DNA of 13,327 nt from an uncultured Verrucomicrobiota bacterium (GTDB lineage Bacteria; Verrucomicrobiota; Kiritimatiellia; RFP12; UBA1067). Position numbers and translations under genes: made by a program. The notes beneath the pieces are model-generated. The model saw nothing but the letters and a program-made list of their open reading frames with translations. It made no database searches and was not told where the DNA came from. The stretch spans positions 1 to 13,327 of the forward strand of contig CAMPAA010000081.1 of assembly GCA_946631345.1 (NCBI GenBank), read 5' to 3'. Below are positions 11,942 through 13,327 of the stretch, piece after piece (within the stretch, counting starts at the first letter, position 1; the number at the start of each line of letters is the position of its first letter).

Positions 11942-13327
11942 TCAGCGCAGAGAGAGAGCCATGCCCTTGATGCGGCGTAGGCACAGCTTCTTCCTGTCGC
12001 TCGAAAACACCAGCCGCCACCGGGGATTAGCCGCCGCAACGTCATCGGCGAACTTCGGCGTGCCAGCAAGGTAGTTGTTGGCGTGGGTTTTCGGCAGATG
12101 CACAAGCGTGTAGATGTCGCCGGGGAGAGCGTCGAAGTCGTCTATCTCCACCACGCATCCGGAGCTGAGGGTCAGCCTTCCAGCGTCGTGAATCAGGTAG
12201 AGGCCCTGCTCAAGATCCTGCGCACGGAAGAAGAGCGCGTCTGAGACCTCAACCCTGTTTGGATCCCACGCACGCGTATTGCCGAAGCCTCCGAGTCGCC
12301 GCCAAACCGGGTTCACATTCCATCCGCTGTACGCGCCGCCAGCCATCCGCAGCTCCTTGCTCGTCGAGAACGGGTTGGAAACGCCAGGCACACGCGGGTA
12401 GAACGTTATACCCGGCTCGACTACCGTAGGTCCGCTATAGACGAATCGCCCTGCAACTGTGGGCACGAAGTTGCGGGCGCTGTTTACGCCGTCGATCCCG
12501 CGCAGGGTGAGGCCGCCATCCCCCTGCGTCTCGCCGGTAAGCTCCACTTCGCAGACCACCACCGTCTCCATGTCCGGCGCCGTTATTGTGACGGTAGGCG
12601 CTTCGGTGAAGCCCCAACCAGGCGAAGTCACCTCTATCTCGCGGTCGATGCTGCCGGTTCTGGGATCGAATCGCACATGCGCCGTTGCACCCTCGCCGCC
12701 GCCACCGGAGATGTACACGACGGGCGGCATGGCGTATCCGGAGGTAATCGCACCGTCAGGAATGACGATGGACTTGATGCCTCTGCCTTCCGGAGCGAGG
12801 AGCGACATATCGGGGCTGTGGTCGGCGCTCTGAGTGAACTCCAGCGTCGCTCCGCCGCCGAACACCGTGATACGCGTGGGATGACCGGAGGAGAACACGT
12901 TCTTCGTGCCGTTGAACCGGAGCGCGCCGCCGTTGAAGTTCACGAACGATCTGCATCCGCTGCGATTGGCGCTGTTGAGCGTGCAGTCGAAGAGTGCCCC
13001 CACCGTGAGCAGTCCGGCGTTGAGGTTCACCACGCTCGTGAACTCATTTGTGCGCTCGTTGAGGCGCACGTTGTCGGCGGTGAGCGACGGATTGTTGGTG
13101 CCGGAGAGCGTAAGCACGGCCTGCCCGCCCGCGTCCGCGCCTTTGTCATAGGAATACTGAAGGTCTCCGCCCATGCGTATCTGGTTTATGTTCGCGGTGC
13201 CGCCGCCGAGATACAGCTCGGAACGGCTTGCTCCGCGCCCTATGAGGAGCGAATTGCTGCCCGTCAGCTTGACTTCGCCTCCTTGCACCTCGATCTGCCC
13301 TTCGCTGCCGGTTCTGTTCGCCAGCAC
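11942..13327 (-). CDS. Large beta-strand-repeat surface protein, 3' part (autotransporter passenger-like)
   Basis: The gene enters from beyond the right edge; the visible 3' part gives about 461 residues and no start codon can be assigned. The sequence is rich in Gly, Asn, Thr and Val with short beta-strand repeats, such as LTGSNSLLIGRG, LNLNAGLLTVG-type turns and FNGGALRFNGTKNVF (131-145). This is the pattern of parallel beta-helix passenger domains of autotransporter-like proteins. A distinct module at about 194-249 (YISGGGGEGATAHVRFD, then VTSPGWGFTEAPTVTIT) resembles the GGGGxGATA...PGxGYTxAPTVTIT modules common in such giant proteins. The C-terminus (GDIYTLVHLPKTH near residue 400, ending in a short basic tail) has no evident beta-barrel, LPXTG or PEP-CTERM sorting signal. 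A cell-surface or secreted role is inferred. No terminator was seen between it and the next gene. Confidence 0.7.
   Translation of the reverse strand: MLANRTGSEGQIEVQGGEVKLTGSNSLLIGRGASRSELYLGGGTANINQIRMGGDLQYSYDKGADAGGQAVLTLSGTNNPSLTADNVRLNERTNEFTSVVNLNAGLLTVGALFDCTLNSANRSGCRSFVNFNGGALRFNGTKNVFSSGHPTRITVFGGGATLEFTQSADHSPDMSLLAPEGRGIKSIVIPDGAITSGYAMPPVVYISGGGGEGATAHVRFDPRTGSIDREIEVTSPGWGFTEAPTVTITAPDMETVVVCEVELTGETQGDGGLTLRGIDGVNSARNFVPTVAGRFVYSGPTVVEPGITFYPRVPGVSNPFSTSKELRMAGGAYSGWNVNPVWRRLGGFGNTRAWDPNRVEVSDALFFRAQDLEQGLYLIHDAGRLTLSSGCVVEIDDFDALPGDIYTLVHLPKTHANNYLAGTPKFADDVAAANPRWRLVFSSDRKKLCLRRIKGMALSLR

Overview
This is a GC-rich bacterial window in which every convincing gene lies on the minus strand, so the region is transcribed from high to low coordinates. 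The gene content suggests an uncultured Verrucomicrobiota/Kiritimatiellota/Lentisphaerota-type bacterium. The grounds are a DUF4838 protein, Tat-exported calcineurin-like phosphoesterases, a very repetitive beta-strand surface protein, and the carboxyspermidine route to spermidine. This placement is an inference from gene types, not from a marker gene.

Layout in transcription order. (1) 13327-11942: 3' part of a large secreted beta-strand-repeat (autotransporter passenger-like) protein that runs off the window edge. (2) 11917-5165: a tight five-gene set of exported proteins. It comprises a CBM plus TIM-barrel glycosidase-like protein, a small beta-propeller-like protein, two divergent Tat-exported metallophosphoesterases, and a DUF4838 (alpha-glucuronidase-like) protein. 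Gaps are 5-25 nt and two junctions overlap (one is ATGA), so this looks like one operon starting from an extended -10 promoter at 11925-11935. I infer a secreted glycan- or phosphoglycan-processing system; the substrate is unknown. (3) 5137-1826: a polyamine block of agmatinase (speB), carboxy(nor)spermidine dehydrogenase and carboxynorspermidine decarboxylase (nspC). Together they would turn agmatine into putrescine and then spermidine. It follows the secreted-protein operon after only 27 nt, with an internal promoter candidate at the end of speB. No arginine decarboxylase is in the window. (4) 1698-103: a degraded defence cassette. It holds the N-terminal quarter to third of an EcoRI-family adenine methyltransferase, a YhcG/DUF1016 PDDEXK nuclease whose natural start seems lost through a one-base shift, and a 53-residue N-terminal stub of a DUF262 protein.

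Four minus-strand promoter candidates share the motif TKTGRTANAAT (positions 31-41, 1706-1716, 4283-4293, 11925-11935). In two of them an ATG begins exactly 7 nt after the -10 box, which is the spacing expected for leaderless mRNAs. No tRNA, rRNA, CRISPR array or insertion sequence was seen, and no gene-free stretch exceeds 130 bases.
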